A DNA stretch of 64,000 nt, taken from assembly GCA_018382295.1 (NCBI GenBank), contig JAGZQF010000004.1, positions 74,824 to 138,823 on the forward strand, written 5' to 3'. The DNA is from Collinsella sp. (GTDB lineage Bacteria; Actinomycetota; Coriobacteriia; Coriobacteriales; Coriobacteriaceae). Position 1 is the first letter of the stretch; every line of letters begins with the position of its first letter. The translations under genes were made by a program, and so were the position numbers. This document shows, one piece after another, positions 22,989-32,070 of this stretch. The notes beneath the pieces are model-generated. The model worked only from the letters and a program-made list of their open reading frames with translations, made no database searches and had not been told where the DNA came from.

Positions 22989-23951
22989 CTACTCGTCGTC
23001 TCCGTCGTTGGGGTCGCCCTTGAGGGTGTTGATGTCCAGGTACTGGTTATCGTCCTCTTTTTGCTGGGTCTCCGACTCCGCTTGGGTGGGGCCGCGGAAC
23101 AGCTGGAACCCCTCAAACGCAATGACACCGAGCAGGGCAATGATAATGGCGATAAAGGCAACCTTGACTGCCTGCGGAAATTCCGAGAAACGCAGCGCCT
23201 TTTCCTCGGCGTAATAATCGGCAAAGCGCTCTTCGCCCGTGCTTTTGGTATACGCCGGCGCGGACGCGGCCTCCGGGTCATATTCCGGTGCAGGCGTGGC
23301 GGCGTACGGATCGTTGAGATAATCGCTCGATGCGGTGCCATAGTTCTCGGTCTCGATGCGACCGTTGCCAGCATAGCCATCGGAATAATCGGAATATGCC
23401 GCACCGCCCTCATAGTCCGCGGCGCTCGTGTTGGCGGCAAAAAGCGGGTTAACTGGAACGTCGAGCGCCGGCATGCCGGTAGAGGTCTCATCCAGATCGG
23501 TTGCAGCCCAGGAATCGTAGGCAACCTGATGGGCAACGGGCTCATCGAGCCTTGTGACCGGAGGCTTGCGTGCCGCAGGAACGGGCAACTGCTGGGCGTT
23601 GTACATAACGGTGCTGTCGGCCGATTTGCCCTGCGTCGCCGCAGCGAGAAATGCCGCCGTCTCGGACGGGTCGCTTGCGGGGCGGGGAGCGGTCGTGGGC
23701 GCCGAAGTGGGTGCGGGCGTAGGCGCGGGCGTCGGCGCAGATGCGGGCTTAGGCGCAAGTGCGGGATTGGGACTTGACGGGCGAGCCCCGCCGCCCATGA
23801 GTTCGTCGGCGGTCCACGGGCGATCATCCATCACGTCGTCAAGGCTCAGCGAAAACAGGTCGTCTTCACTCTCATCGAACATGCGGTGCACATGTCCACC
23901 AATTGCCGGAATCAATCCGCGACCGGTGCATGATGCCTTGCTCAACGCCAT
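22989..23951 (-). CDS. Hypothetical single-pass membrane protein with Pro/Ala-rich linker
   Basis: 320 residues from ATG 23951, preceded by AAAGGA; the longer frame to 24047 lacks a ribosome site. The N-terminal acidic region (DESEDDLFSLSLDDVMDD) leads to a low-complexity linker rich in Ala-Pro-Thr around residues 60-85. A disordered, acidic middle follows, then one transmembrane helix near the C-terminus (VKVAFIAIIIALLGVIAFEG) with a short acidic outer tail. Probably anchored in the cytoplasmic membrane with a long cytosolic N-terminal part. No enzyme motif is seen and no family is recognised. It is transcribed in the same direction as the regulator at 24075-24728, 123 bases downstream of it. 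Confidence 0.75.
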   Translation of the reverse strand: MALSKASCTGRGLIPAIGGHVHRMFDESEDDLFSLSLDDVMDDRPWTADELMGGGARPSSPNPALAPKPASAPTPAPTPAPTSAPTTAPRPASDPSETAAFLAAATQGKSADSTVMYNAQQLPVPAARKPPVTRLDEPVAHQVAYDSWAATDLDETSTGMPALDVPVNPLFAANTSAADYEGGAAYSDYSDGYAGNGRIETENYGTASSDYLNDPYAATPAPEYDPEAASAPAYTKSTGEERFADYYAEEKALRFSEFPQAVKVAFIAIIIALLGVIAFEGFQLFRGPTQAESETQQKEDDNQYLDINTLKGDPNDGDDE

Positions 23952-24074
23952 TCTGTTCCATCCTTTCGAAATACTAATGACATCGATTATATGGAACTTC
24001 CCAAGCGGCTCGGTCTTGGATTCGTGCTTTCCAGAACTCGCGCCCAAAAGGGGAGGGGCAATCCAGGCGAGTGC

Positions 24075-24728
24075 CTACTTGTCGCCGGCAGCAGCCTTGG
24101 CCTCATTGAGGTAGCTATAGAAGCTGTACTTGGAGATGCCAAAGAACTCGCAGGCGCGCTCGCTCGACTTGGAAATGAGGAAGGCGCCGCGACGGTCGAG
24201 GTAGCCAATGGCACGAATGCGCTCGTCTTTGGTCATGAGTGCCGCGGGCTTGCCCACAAACTGCTCGCACTCGTGCAGCAGGTCCTCGAGCAGGTCGCCG
24301 ATGTTCTTGGTAATGGGCTCGGGCTCGGTATAGCCCGTGCCGCCGGTACCGGTAAAGGCGTCGAGCGAACGCTCAAAAGCCTTCATAAGCGTAATGTCAA
24401 AGTTGATGCCCAAAATGCCGACGGGCTTGCCCTCGTCGTTGCGGATAAAGATCGTCGACGATTTGAGCAGCTTACCGTCGGTGGTTTTAGTGAGGTACGG
24501 CTCGCGGTCGTGTACATCGGTGGCGCCCTCGTGCATGGACTCAAACACGATATGGCTGGGGCCGTCACCCAGTTTGCGCCCGCTGACGTGGCCGTTTTCA
24601 ATCACTACGATGGAGTGGTCCACGTCATCGGTCTCCAGATCGTGGACGACGATTTCGCAGTTGGGGCCAAATTGGAGCGCCAGGCCGTGTGCAAGGCGCT
24701 TATAAAACTCAATCTGTGCGGGGGTCAT
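24075..24728 (-). CDS. YheO-type PAS/helix-turn-helix transcriptional regulator
   Basis: 217 residues from ATG 24728 after AGGAAGG. The N-terminal PAS-like YheO domain shows CEIVVHDLETDDVDHSIVVI, then GHVSGRKLGDGPSHI and PVGILGINFDITLM. The C-terminal HTH reads KSSERACEFFGISKYSFYSY. Same architecture as 2385-3041, and likewise divergent from a purine-catabolism gene (ygeX at 25006). It probably controls the ygeX-ygeY-ygeW operon in response to a purine-derived signal; targets are inferred from position. Confidence 0.87.
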   Translation of the reverse strand: MTPAQIEFYKRLAHGLALQFGPNCEIVVHDLETDDVDHSIVVIENGHVSGRKLGDGPSHIVFESMHEGATDVHDREPYLTKTTDGKLLKSSTIFIRNDEGKPVGILGINFDITLMKAFERSLDAFTGTGGTGYTEPEPITKNIGDLLEDLLHECEQFVGKPAALMTKDERIRAIGYLDRRGAFLISKSSERACEFFGISKYSFYSYLNEAKAAAGDK

Positions 24729-24874
24729 AGGTGCCTTCCTAAAAATTAGTTTGGGCTCACTGTGCCATAAACCACACATGACCGCAAACAAATCCATCAA
24801 CAAGGCAATTCATGACCGTTCGGCGGCGAAAAAGTACCGATTGCGGCAACAAACAATTCGTTAGGTATACCAAT

Positions 24875-24911
24875 CAAAAAGTGTGATAGAACATTACTAA
24901 CAAACTTTTTG
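24875..24911. promoter_or_regulatory. Inverted repeat in the regulator-ygeX divergent region
   Basis: CAAAAAGT (24875-24882) is perfectly repeated in inverse at 24904-24911, in an AT-rich part of the 277-base gap between the YheO-type regulator and ygeX. It is a candidate operator. No long ORF lies in the gap. Confidence 0.4.
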
Positions 24912-25005
24912 TTTGGCATCCACATAAAAGTTCAGTCGCATGAATGGGAATGGGCTGAAACGCGTATGCGGGGGCCGGCAAGAGAGGACTTAAGGAGTTC
25001 ACCGT

Positions 25006-26220
25006 ATGGCCGATAAGATCCAGTGGGCGAGCAACACGATGCCCAAGAGCGATGACAAGCACTTGGGAATCATGAGCCTCGACCACGTGAAGAAGGCCCG
25101 CGCCTTCCACCAGTCGTTCCCCCAATATACCGTCACTCCGCTTGCCCGCCTGGACGGCCAGGCTGCGCGCCTGGGCCTGTCCAACCTGTGCGTTAAGGAC
25201 GAGAGCTATCGCTTTGGCCTCAACGCCTTTAAGGTTCTGGGCGGTTCGTTTGCCATGGCCAACTACATTGCCGACGAGACCGGCAAGGACGTTGCCGAGT
25301 GCACCTTCGATTACCTGACCTCCGATCAACTTGCCAAGGACTTTGGCCAGGCCACCTTCTTTACCGCCACCGACGGCAACCATGGCCGCGGCGTGGCATG
25401 GGCTGCCAACAAGCTGGGCCAGAAGGCCGTCGTTCACATGCCCAAGGGTTCCACTAAGCCCCGCTTCGATAACATCGCCGCCGAGGGCGCAACGGTGACC
25501 ATCGAAGAGGTCAACTACGACGAGTGCGTGCGCATGGCCGCTGCCGAGGCCGACGCCTGCGAGCGCGGCGTCATCGTTCAGGACACCGCCTGGGAGGGCT
25601 ACGAGAAGATCCCGTCCTGGATCATGGAGGGTTACGGCACCATGGCTTCCGAGGCTGCCGAGCAGCTGCGCGAGATGGCCATCAACCGCCCGACGCACGT
25701 GTTTGTCCAGGCTGGCGTGGGTTCGCTCGCCGGCGCCGTGGTGGGCTACTTCACCAACCTGTATCCCGATAACCCGCCCACCTTCGTCGTGGCTGAGTGC
25801 GCGCCTGCCGCCTGTCTGTACAAGGGCGCTGCCGCCGGCGACGGCGATCCGCGCATCGTGGACGGCGACATGCCCTCCATCATGGCCGGTCTGTGCTGCG
25901 GCGAGCCCAACATTCTGGGCTGGGATATCCTGCGCAACCACGTCACCGCCTTCGTGTCCTGCCCCGACTGGGTCACCGCTCGCGGCATGCGCACCCTGGG
26001 CGCTCCCGAGAAGGGCGACCCGCGCGTCATCTCCGGCGAGTCCGGCGCTGTGACCACCGGCCTGGTCGAGACCCTCATGCTCGATCCCGAGTACGCCGAG
26101 CTCAAGGAACTCATCGGCCTGGACAAGACGAGCTCCGTGCTCTGCTTCTCCACCGAGGGCGACACCGATCCCGACCAGTATCGCCGCATTGTTTGGGAAG
26201 GCGAATATCCCACTTGCTAA
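25006..26220 (+). CDS. ygeX: Diaminopropionate ammonia-lyase YgeX
   Basis: 404 residues, ATG 25006 after TAAGGAG. PLP-dependent fold-type II enzyme that splits 2,3-diaminopropionate to pyruvate and two ammonia. The PLP lysine is K76 in GLNAFKVLGGSFA; TATDGNHGRGVAW binds the cofactor phosphate or carboxylate, and QAGVGSLAGAVVG is the second phosphate-binding glycine loop. Length matches E. coli DpaL (398). It leads the ygeX-ygeY-ygeW run. In anaerobic urate catabolism by gut bacteria it is the step that yields pyruvate. Such lyases pass through aminoacrylate, giving a possible role for the RidA at 1883. Confidence 0.95.
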   Translation: MADKIQWASNTMPKSDDKHLGIMSLDHVKKARAFHQSFPQYTVTPLARLDGQAARLGLSNLCVKDESYRFGLNAFKVLGGSFAMANYIADETGKDVAECTFDYLTSDQLAKDFGQATFFTATDGNHGRGVAWAANKLGQKAVVHMPKGSTKPRFDNIAAEGATVTIEEVNYDECVRMAAAEADACERGVIVQDTAWEGYEKIPSWIMEGYGTMASEAAEQLREMAINRPTHVFVQAGVGSLAGAVVGYFTNLYPDNPPTFVVAECAPAACLYKGAAAGDGDPRIVDGDMPSIMAGLCCGEPNILGWDILRNHVTAFVSCPDWVTARGMRTLGAPEKGDPRVISGESGAVTTGLVETLMLDPEYAELKELIGLDKTSSVLCFSTEGDTDPDQYRRIVWEGEYPTC

Positions 26221-26227
26221 TCGTTGG

Positions 26228-26254
26228 GGCGGAGTAAATAGGTATCGCTCCGCC
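26228..26254. promoter_or_regulatory. Intercistronic hairpin ygeX-ygeY
   Basis: GGCGGAG (26228-26234) pairs perfectly with CTCCGCC (26248-26254) directly after the ygeX stop, without a T tract. Confidence 0.4.
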
Positions 26255-26294
26255 ACCTCACAGGTAGATTCCTTCGTTTGAAAGGTTATGAACA

Positions 26295-27680
26295 ATGGCT
26301 AAAGAACTCGATTTCGACGCTATCAAGGCTGCTGCTGAGTCCCATCGTGCTGATATGACTCGCTTCCTGCGCGCTATGATCTCCCATCCCTCTGAGTCTT
26401 GCGAGGAGGGTGAGGTTGTCGCCTGCATCAAGGCCGAGATGGAGAACCTTGGCTATGACGAGGTCAAGGTCGATGGCCTGGGCAACGTCATGGGCTTTAT
26501 GGGCGAGGGCGACAAGATCATCGCCATCGACTCCCACATCGACACCGTCGGCATCGGCAACATCGAGAACTGGGATGCCGATCCCTATGAGGGCTACGAG
26601 ACCGACGAGATCATCTACGGCCGCGGCGGCTCCGACCAGGAGGGCGGCATGGCTTCTGCTACCTACGCTGCCAAGATGATGAAGGACATGGGCCTCATCC
26701 CCGAGGGCTACAAGATCATGGTCGTCGGCACCGTCCAGGAAGAGGACTGCGACGGCATGTGCTGGCAGTACATCTACAACAAGGATGGCATTAAGCCCGA
26801 GTTCGTCATTTCCACCGAACCCACCGACGGCGGCATCTATCGCGGTCACCGCGGCCGCATGGAGATCCGCGTCGACGTTCACGGTACCTCCTGCCACGGC
26901 TCCGCTCCCGACCGCGGCGACAACGCCATCTACAAGATGGCCGACATCATCGCCGACGTCCGCGCCCTCAACAACAACGGCTGCGACGAGTCGACCGACA
27001 TCAAGGGTCTCGTCAAGATGCTCGACCCCAAGTACAATCCCGAGCACTTCGAGGATGCCCGCTTCCTGGGCCGCGGCACCTGCACCGTCAGCCAGATCTT
27101 CTACACCAGCCCCAGCCGCTGCGCCGTGGCCGACTCCTGCGCCATCTCCATCGACCGTCGTATGACCGCCGGTGAGACCTGGGAGTCCTGCCTGGACGAG
27201 ATCCGCAACCTGCCGGCAGCCAAGAAGTACGGTGACGACGTGAAGGTCTCCATGTACATGTACGACCGTCCGTCCTGGACCGGCGAGGTCTACGAGACCG
27301 AGGCTTACTTCCCCACGTGGATCAACAAGGAGACCGCTCCGCACGTCAAGGCCCTCGTCGACGCCCACAAGGCCATGTTTGGTGACGAGCGCATCGGCTG
27401 CGAGCCCAGCATGGACAAGCGCACCGGTCGCCCGCTGTGCGACAAGTGGACCTTCTCCACGAACTGCGTCTCCATCCAGGGCCGTTACGGCATCCCCTGC
27501 GTGGGCTTTGGCCCGGGTGCCGAGTCTCAGGCTCACGCCCCCAACGAGGTCACCTACAAGGATGACCTGGTCACCGCTGCCGCCATGTACGTGGCTGCCC
27601 TGAACCTCTACGATCCGAGCCAGGCCGATGGCGACGCCACCGTGTTCCGCGCCGGTCTGACCAACAACAAGATCGATTAG
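26295..27680 (+). CDS. ygeY: YgeY family M20 metallo-hydrolase
   Basis: 461 residues, ATG 26295 after GAAAGG. M20/ArgE/DapE-type zinc amidohydrolase. Metal-binding motifs visible are IAIDSHIDTVG (H and D), the GRGGSDQEGG loop, VVGTVQEEDCDG (acid/base E and metal E), FVISTEPTD and the C-terminal ESQAHAPNE histidine. YgeY homologues (often labelled peptidase) are always linked with ygeX and ygeW. In the purine pathway it likely hydrolyses an N-acyl or N-carbamoyl derivative to give diaminopropionate; that role is inferred from the gene set. Confidence 0.93.
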   Translation: MAKELDFDAIKAAAESHRADMTRFLRAMISHPSESCEEGEVVACIKAEMENLGYDEVKVDGLGNVMGFMGEGDKIIAIDSHIDTVGIGNIENWDADPYEGYETDEIIYGRGGSDQEGGMASATYAAKMMKDMGLIPEGYKIMVVGTVQEEDCDGMCWQYIYNKDGIKPEFVISTEPTDGGIYRGHRGRMEIRVDVHGTSCHGSAPDRGDNAIYKMADIIADVRALNNNGCDESTDIKGLVKMLDPKYNPEHFEDARFLGRGTCTVSQIFYTSPSRCAVADSCAISIDRRMTAGETWESCLDEIRNLPAAKKYGDDVKVSMYMYDRPSWTGEVYETEAYFPTWINKETAPHVKALVDAHKAMFGDERIGCEPSMDKRTGRPLCDKWTFSTNCVSIQGRYGIPCVGFGPGAESQAHAPNEVTYKDDLVTAAAMYVAALNLYDPSQADGDATVFRAGLTNNKID

Positions 27681-27702
27681 TCCCATTCCTCGATTTTGTT
27701 GA

Positions 27703-27727
27703 GCCGGGGGCCGCTCGTGTCCCCGGC
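27703..27727. promoter_or_regulatory. Hairpin between ygeY and ygeW
   Basis: GCCGGGG (27703-27709) pairs with CCCCGGC (27721-27727), 23 bases after the ygeY stop. The remaining ~150 bases before ygeW carry no other feature; a separate ygeW promoter could lie there. Confidence 0.35.
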
Positions 27728-27881
27728 GCTCCCTGTTGACTTGGGGCCCGCGGTCGTTATCTCCCATGCTTCCTCAACGGTAGCGGGTCCTCGTCATAGC
27801 GCTCTGCATGTTCTAGCCACACGCGCATGCCGGAGCACATCTACTCATTGCGATCGTTTCACCTTTAGAAAGGACATTTAC

Positions 27882-29084
27882 ATGGACGCCAAGTTTACCG
27901 AGCTCGTCGAGCAGCTGAACGGCCTCGATTTTAAGGGTATGTACGGCAGCGACTTCCTGCACACCTGGGATAAGACCACCGATGAGCTCAAGGCTCTCTA
28001 CATCGTCGCCGACGCCCTGCGCGAGCTGCGCGAGAACAACGTCTCGTCCAAGATCTTCGACTCGGGCCTGGCCGTCTCCCTGTTCCGCGATAACTCCACC
28101 CGTACGCGCTTCTCCTTCTCTAAGGCCGCCAACCTGCTCGGCCTTGAGCTGCAGGACCTGGACGAGAAGAAGTCCCAGATCGCTCACGGCGAGACCGTCC
28201 GCGAGACCGCTACCATGATCTCCTTCATGGCCGACGTCATCGGCATCCGCGACGACATGTACATCGGCAAGGGCGACGCCTACATGGCCGAGGTCTCCGA
28301 GTCTGTCCAGCAGGCTTACGAGGACGGCGTTCTGGATCACCGTCCCACGCTCATTTCCCTGCAGTCCGACTCCGATCACCCCACGCAGTCCTCTGCCGAC
28401 ATGCTCTACCTCATCAACGAGTTTGGCGGCCTCGAGAACCTCAAGGGCAAGAAGGTTGCCGTCACCTGGGCCTATTCGCCCTCTTACGGCAAGCCGCTGT
28501 CCTGCCCGCAGTCGCTGATCAGCCTGCTGCCCCGTTTTGGCATGGACGTCACCCTGGCCCACCCCGAGGGCTACGACCTCATGCCCGAGGTCGTCGAGCG
28601 CGCCAAGGGCTACGCCGCCGAGTCCGGCACCACCTTTAAGCAGGTCAACACCATGGCCGAGGCCTTCGAGGGCGCCGACATCGTGATCCCCAAGAGCTGG
28701 GCTCCGTTTGCCGCCATGGAGAAGCGTACCAACCTGTACGCTGAGGGCGACGACGCCGGCATCGCAGCGCTCGAGAAGGAGCTGCTCGCCCAGAACGCTA
28801 CCCATCAGGACTGGTGCTCCACGACCGAGCTCATGGAGAAGACTGCCAACGGCCAGGACACCATCTTTATGCACCCGCTGCCCGCCGACATCTCCGGTGT
28901 CTCCTGCGAGCACGGCGAGGTCAACGCCGACGTCTTCGACATGCACCGCGTGGGCATGTACAAGGAGGCCAGCTACAAGCCGTACGCCATCGCTGCCATG
29001 ATGTTCCTGCAGAAGGTTGCCGATCCCGCCGCTACCCTCAAGGCCCTCGACGAGCGCAACACCGCCCGTTGGCTCCAGGCCTAA
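27882..29084 (+). CDS. ygeW: YgeW putative carbamoyltransferase
   Basis: 400 residues from ATG 27882, behind AGAAAGGA; a frame open from 27696 is not the start. Aspartate/ornithine-carbamoyltransferase superfamily: the carbamoyl-phosphate loop is STRTR at 72-76 (FRDNSTRTRFSF) and the second motif is M330-HPLP-334. It also has the DSDHPTQSSADM signature, characteristic of the YgeW/knotless unknown transcarbamylases. In this cluster it probably removes a carbamoyl group from an oxo-acid or amide intermediate to give carbamoyl phosphate, from which a carbamate kinase could make ATP; no such kinase gene is in the window. Confidence 0.93.
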   Translation: MDAKFTELVEQLNGLDFKGMYGSDFLHTWDKTTDELKALYIVADALRELRENNVSSKIFDSGLAVSLFRDNSTRTRFSFSKAANLLGLELQDLDEKKSQIAHGETVRETATMISFMADVIGIRDDMYIGKGDAYMAEVSESVQQAYEDGVLDHRPTLISLQSDSDHPTQSSADMLYLINEFGGLENLKGKKVAVTWAYSPSYGKPLSCPQSLISLLPRFGMDVTLAHPEGYDLMPEVVERAKGYAAESGTTFKQVNTMAEAFEGADIVIPKSWAPFAAMEKRTNLYAEGDDAGIAALEKELLAQNATHQDWCSTTELMEKTANGQDTIFMHPLPADISGVSCEHGEVNADVFDMHRVGMYKEASYKPYAIAAMMFLQKVADPAATLKALDERNTARWLQA

Positions 29085-29107
29085 AGCCGGGCTGAGGTAA
29101 GCTATGT

Positions 29108-29147
29108 AAAGGGGGCGCTCTGCCAACCGGCGGGGTGCCCCCTTTTT
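29108..29147 (+). terminator. Intrinsic terminator after ygeW
   Basis: AAAGGGGGC at 29108-29116 pairs with GCCCCCTTT at 29137-29145, with a T run at its end. It closes the ygeX-ygeY-ygeW operon. Confidence 0.85.
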
Positions 29148-29234
29148 GCATCGCGGGCGTGCGGGATAAGCGCTTTCGATGTGGATGCCCGCGGCGCGAG
29201 TTATGGGTACGATGGTTTCAGGGGAGGTATCACC

Positions 29235-29849
29235 ATGAAACTTGGATGCGTCATTATGGCTTCGGGCGAGGGCAAGCGGTTTGGCTCTAACAAGATGCTT
29301 GCCGATATCTATGGCGAGCCGCTGATTGCCCGGACCATCGATTCGGTTCCCCAGGGCTTCGATGTCGTGGTTTCGACGCGTTGGCCCGAGGTCGCCCGGA
29401 TTTGTGAGGACAAGCATTGCCCGTGCGTGCTGCACGATGGCGAGCTGCGCAGCGAAAGCGTCCGTGCGGGCCTTTCGTGGGGAGTCGAACGCAACTGGAA
29501 AGGCTACCTCTTTTTGCCGGGCGACCAGCCGCTCGTGAGTTCGGATTCTTTTGAGGCTATGGTTCGTGCATTTGACGAGTGTGGCCGCAAGCATCCGGTG
29601 CGTCTTGCGTGCAACGGTGAGCCTTCGAGCCCGGTGCTCTTTCCGGCGGAACTGTTCGATGCGCTCATGCGTCTTGAGGGCAAGGACGGCGGCGGTTCGA
29701 TCCTCAAGGAGCGTACCGACGTGGTGCTGGTCGAGGCGCGTGCCTACGAGCTGTGGGATGTCGATACCGCCAAGGGACAGCGACGCATAGCGGAGCATAT
29801 CGCCGCCTGCTCGTATTTTGATCGCGTGGCCAACTGCATAAATCAATAA
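29235..29849 (+). CDS. mocA: MocA-like molybdenum cofactor cytidylyltransferase
   Basis: 204 residues from ATG 29235, with GGGGAGGT upstream; the frame from 29181 is longer but unsupported. Nucleotidyltransferase fold: ASGEGKRFGSNKML (9-22) is the NTP-binding signature and LFLPGDQPLVSS carries the metal-binding aspartate. It corresponds to E. coli YgfJ/MocA, which attaches CMP to molybdopterin for xanthine-dehydrogenase-type enzymes. It starts the mocA-hyuA pair (9-base gap), so cofactor supply is co-expressed with the catabolic enzyme. Confidence 0.88.
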   Translation: MKLGCVIMASGEGKRFGSNKMLADIYGEPLIARTIDSVPQGFDVVVSTRWPEVARICEDKHCPCVLHDGELRSESVRAGLSWGVERNWKGYLFLPGDQPLVSSDSFEAMVRAFDECGRKHPVRLACNGEPSSPVLFPAELFDALMRLEGKDGGGSILKERTDVVLVEARAYELWDVDTAKGQRRIAEHIAACSYFDRVANCINQ

Positions 29850-29858
29850 GGAGCAATT

Positions 29859-31226
29859 ATGATCATCATCAAAAACGGCGCGCTCGTGACGCCCCAGGGG
29901 CTTCGCCGCGCCGATCTTGCCATGGAGGGCGATAAGATCGTGCGGATCGCCGCGGCGATTGAGCCGGCCGAGGGCGATACCGTCGAGGATGCCGCGGGCT
30001 GCTGGGTGTTTCCCGGCTTTATCGACGGCCACACACACATGCAGTGCTGGACCGGCATGGATTGGACAGCCGATAGCTTTGAGACCGGCACGCGCGCGGC
30101 TGTCTGCGGCGGTACGACGACCATCGTGGACTACGCGACGGCCGATCGTGGCGTGACCATGCCCGATGCCTTGGCCGAGTGGCATCGCCGCGCCGACGGC
30201 ACCTGCACGGCAAACTACGCCTTTCATATGGCACTCGCCGAGTGGAACGAGCGCAACCGCGCCGACCTTTTGGCCATGCGCGAGGCGGGCGTATCGTCGT
30301 TTAAGACCTACTTTGCCTATGACCACCTGCGCCTGGACGATGCCGAGACGCTCGAGGTGCTCGAGGAGCTCAAGCATATTGGCGGCATACTGTGCGTGCA
30401 TTGCGAGAACGGCACGCTGGTGAATGAGCTGCAGAAGCGCGTGTTTGAGCAAGGTATCCACGGGCCCGAGGGCCACGCGCTCAGCCGTCCGGACGTGTGC
30501 GAGGCCGAGGCAGTGAGCCGCCTGCTATATCTGGCGCACCTGGCCGGCGACGTACCGGTCAACGTGGTTCACCTTTCGACCAAGCTGGGGCTCGAGGCCA
30601 TCCGTGCCGCCAAGGCGCGCGGGCAGAAGAATATCTATGTCGAGACCTGCCCTCAGTATCTGATGCTCGACGATACGTGCTATTTGGAGCAGGGCGAGGA
30701 CGGCTTTGCGGGCGCCAAATATGTGATGAGCCCGCCGCTGCGCCATGCGGGCGACCGTGCGGCACTGCGCGAGGCGCTTGTGGCCGGCGAGATCGATACG
30801 ATCGCGACCGACCACTGCAGCTTTAACCTGCACGGGCAAAAGGACCGCGGGCGCGACGACTTCCGCGCGATTCCCAACGGCGGGCCCGGTGTGGAGCATC
30901 GCCCCGTCGCGATCGCTACGAGCTTTGAGGGACAGCTGGGTCCCGAGGATCTGTGCCGCTTGATGAGCGAGAACCCGGCGCGCGTCTTTGGCATGTATCC
31001 GCGCAAGGGATGTCTTGCCGAGGGCTCCGATGCCGATGTGTGCGTGTGGGATCCCAAGGCGCGCTGGACGATCAGCGCCGCGACGCAGCATCAGGCCGTG
31101 GACTACACGCCGCTCGAGGGCTTTGAGGCGCACGGCCGCGCCAAGGCAGTGTTTGTGAACGGCGTGCTGGCCGCGTGCGACGGCGAGCCCACCGGAGCCC
31201 AACCCGGCCGCTACGTCCCCCGCTAG
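29859..31226 (+). CDS. hyuA: D-hydantoinase / dihydropyrimidinase-like hydrolase HyuA
   Basis: 455 residues, ATG 29859 after AAGGAGC. Cyclic amidohydrolase with binuclear zinc centre: GHTHM with H58 and H60, the carboxylated bridging lysine K149 in SSFKTYFAYD, then CVHCENG, VNVVHLSTKLG and the catalytic aspartate in IATDHCSFN. The E. coli counterpart HyuA (phenylhydantoinase) is in the same ygeWXY region. It should open a hydantoin- or dihydropyrimidine-like ring derived from the purine. Immediately downstream is a perfect 32-bp inverted repeat and the convergent yqeC. Confidence 0.93.
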   Translation: MIIIKNGALVTPQGLRRADLAMEGDKIVRIAAAIEPAEGDTVEDAAGCWVFPGFIDGHTHMQCWTGMDWTADSFETGTRAAVCGGTTTIVDYATADRGVTMPDALAEWHRRADGTCTANYAFHMALAEWNERNRADLLAMREAGVSSFKTYFAYDHLRLDDAETLEVLEELKHIGGILCVHCENGTLVNELQKRVFEQGIHGPEGHALSRPDVCEAEAVSRLLYLAHLAGDVPVNVVHLSTKLGLEAIRAAKARGQKNIYVETCPQYLMLDDTCYLEQGEDGFAGAKYVMSPPLRHAGDRAALREALVAGEIDTIATDHCSFNLHGQKDRGRDDFRAIPNGGPGVEHRPVAIATSFEGQLGPEDLCRLMSENPARVFGMYPRKGCLAEGSDADVCVWDPKARWTISAATQHQAVDYTPLEGFEAHGRAKAVFVNGVLAACDGEPTGAQPGRYVPR

Positions 31227-31246
31227 CAGCAAAGATGCCGTGTCCC

Positions 31247-31325
31247 CTCCTCAGTTGCGGTGAAATACGGACTGTTTGCGGCCGTCGGGCGGCCAAACAG
31301 TCCGTATTTCACCGCAACTGAGGAG
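31247..31325. repeat. Dispersed palindrome, GTTGCGGTGAAATA family, perfect 32-bp arms
   Basis: Arms 31247-31278 and 31294-31325 are perfectly complementary over 32 bp, with a 15-base GC-rich loop. The outer arm core GTTGCGGTGAAATA recurs at 34039 and 52627. The inner arm CGGACTGTTTG is specific to this copy and partly to 34038-34104. Placed between convergent hyuA (+) and yqeC (-), it could also stop transcription from both sides. Confidence 0.85.
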
Positions 31326-31335
31326 ATGGGGCCGG

Positions 31336-32070
31336 CTACTTGAGGCTGCTGGCGACGACGGGGTGGTCGAGAGCTGCCTCGAAGCGGTCGGCCATCGTGG
31401 GGTCGCTGAGCGTGTCGACTTGGTTGAGCATGACGCGTGCGGTGCTGAGTTCCATCACCCGTATCTCGGCATTGAGCACCTGTGCGACGCGCTCGGGCGT
31501 GGCGATGTCGGTGAGCTCGCAGCCGCAACGCTCGCAAAAGAGCTCGGGGCGGTGGACGGCTTCGTGGATGGGCTTGCCGAGCCCTGAGGCGCCGACGATC
31601 CAGACGATGTTGGCCGTGCCAGAGGGAATCACCGGCTCCCAGGCGGCGTGGGCCTTGAGCGGGAGCCGCTTGCTGCCGTCCGCCTCGGCCAGGACGTAGT
31701 CAAAGCGCTGCGCCAGCTGGTCGAGCGGCTCGGCAGGGGAGGAGAGCTTGCCCGTCTGGGGGTCCAAGACGCCTGCCTGGCAGATGCTTCCCCGCACAAG
31801 CCCCGCGCAGGCCTCGCAGGTGCAGCCTGGGGCGTGTGGGGCACCTGGCTTCCAGGGCGCGGCGTCCAGGCGACGGCTCGACCCGTCCCATGGCACGCCG
31901 GCGACGGGGAGCATGCGCGTGGTGGTGCAGAGGAGCACGCGGCCGCCAGCGCGCATAAGCTCAAGGCCGAGCGTCTTTAGCAAGGTCGACTTGCCACCGC
32001 TGCCGATAATCGCGGTAATGCCCGGCTCGATCCTGAGCGCCGAGGCAAGATTGCCGCTAACCGTTTCCAT
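31336..32070 (-). CDS. yqeC: YqeC, selenium-dependent hydroxylase accessory protein
   Basis: 244 residues on the minus strand, ATG 32070. P-loop-like IGSGGKST (22-29) near the N-terminus and TTTRM strand motif; YVLAEADGSKRLPLKAH is the characteristic YqeC signature and VMLNQVD a G-protein-like specificity motif. YqeC proteins occur with selenium-dependent molybdenum hydroxylases and are thought to help mature the Mo cofactor. It diverges from yqeB across a 102-base promoter region containing TATAAT. Confidence 0.88.
   Translation of the reverse strand: METVSGNLASALRIEPGITAIIGSGGKSTLLKTLGLELMRAGGRVLLCTTTRMLPVAGVPWDGSSRRLDAAPWKPGAPHAPGCTCEACAGLVRGSICQAGVLDPQTGKLSSPAEPLDQLAQRFDYVLAEADGSKRLPLKAHAAWEPVIPSGTANIVWIVGASGLGKPIHEAVHRPELFCERCGCELTDIATPERVAQVLNAEIRVMELSTARVMLNQVDTLSDPTMADRFEAALDHPVVASSLK

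Noticed and set aside
31247..31325. Simple rho-independent terminator
   Set aside because: The arms are 32 bp and share sequence with other intergenic sites, and no T tract follows; it is better described as a dispersed palindromic element, though it may also terminate.
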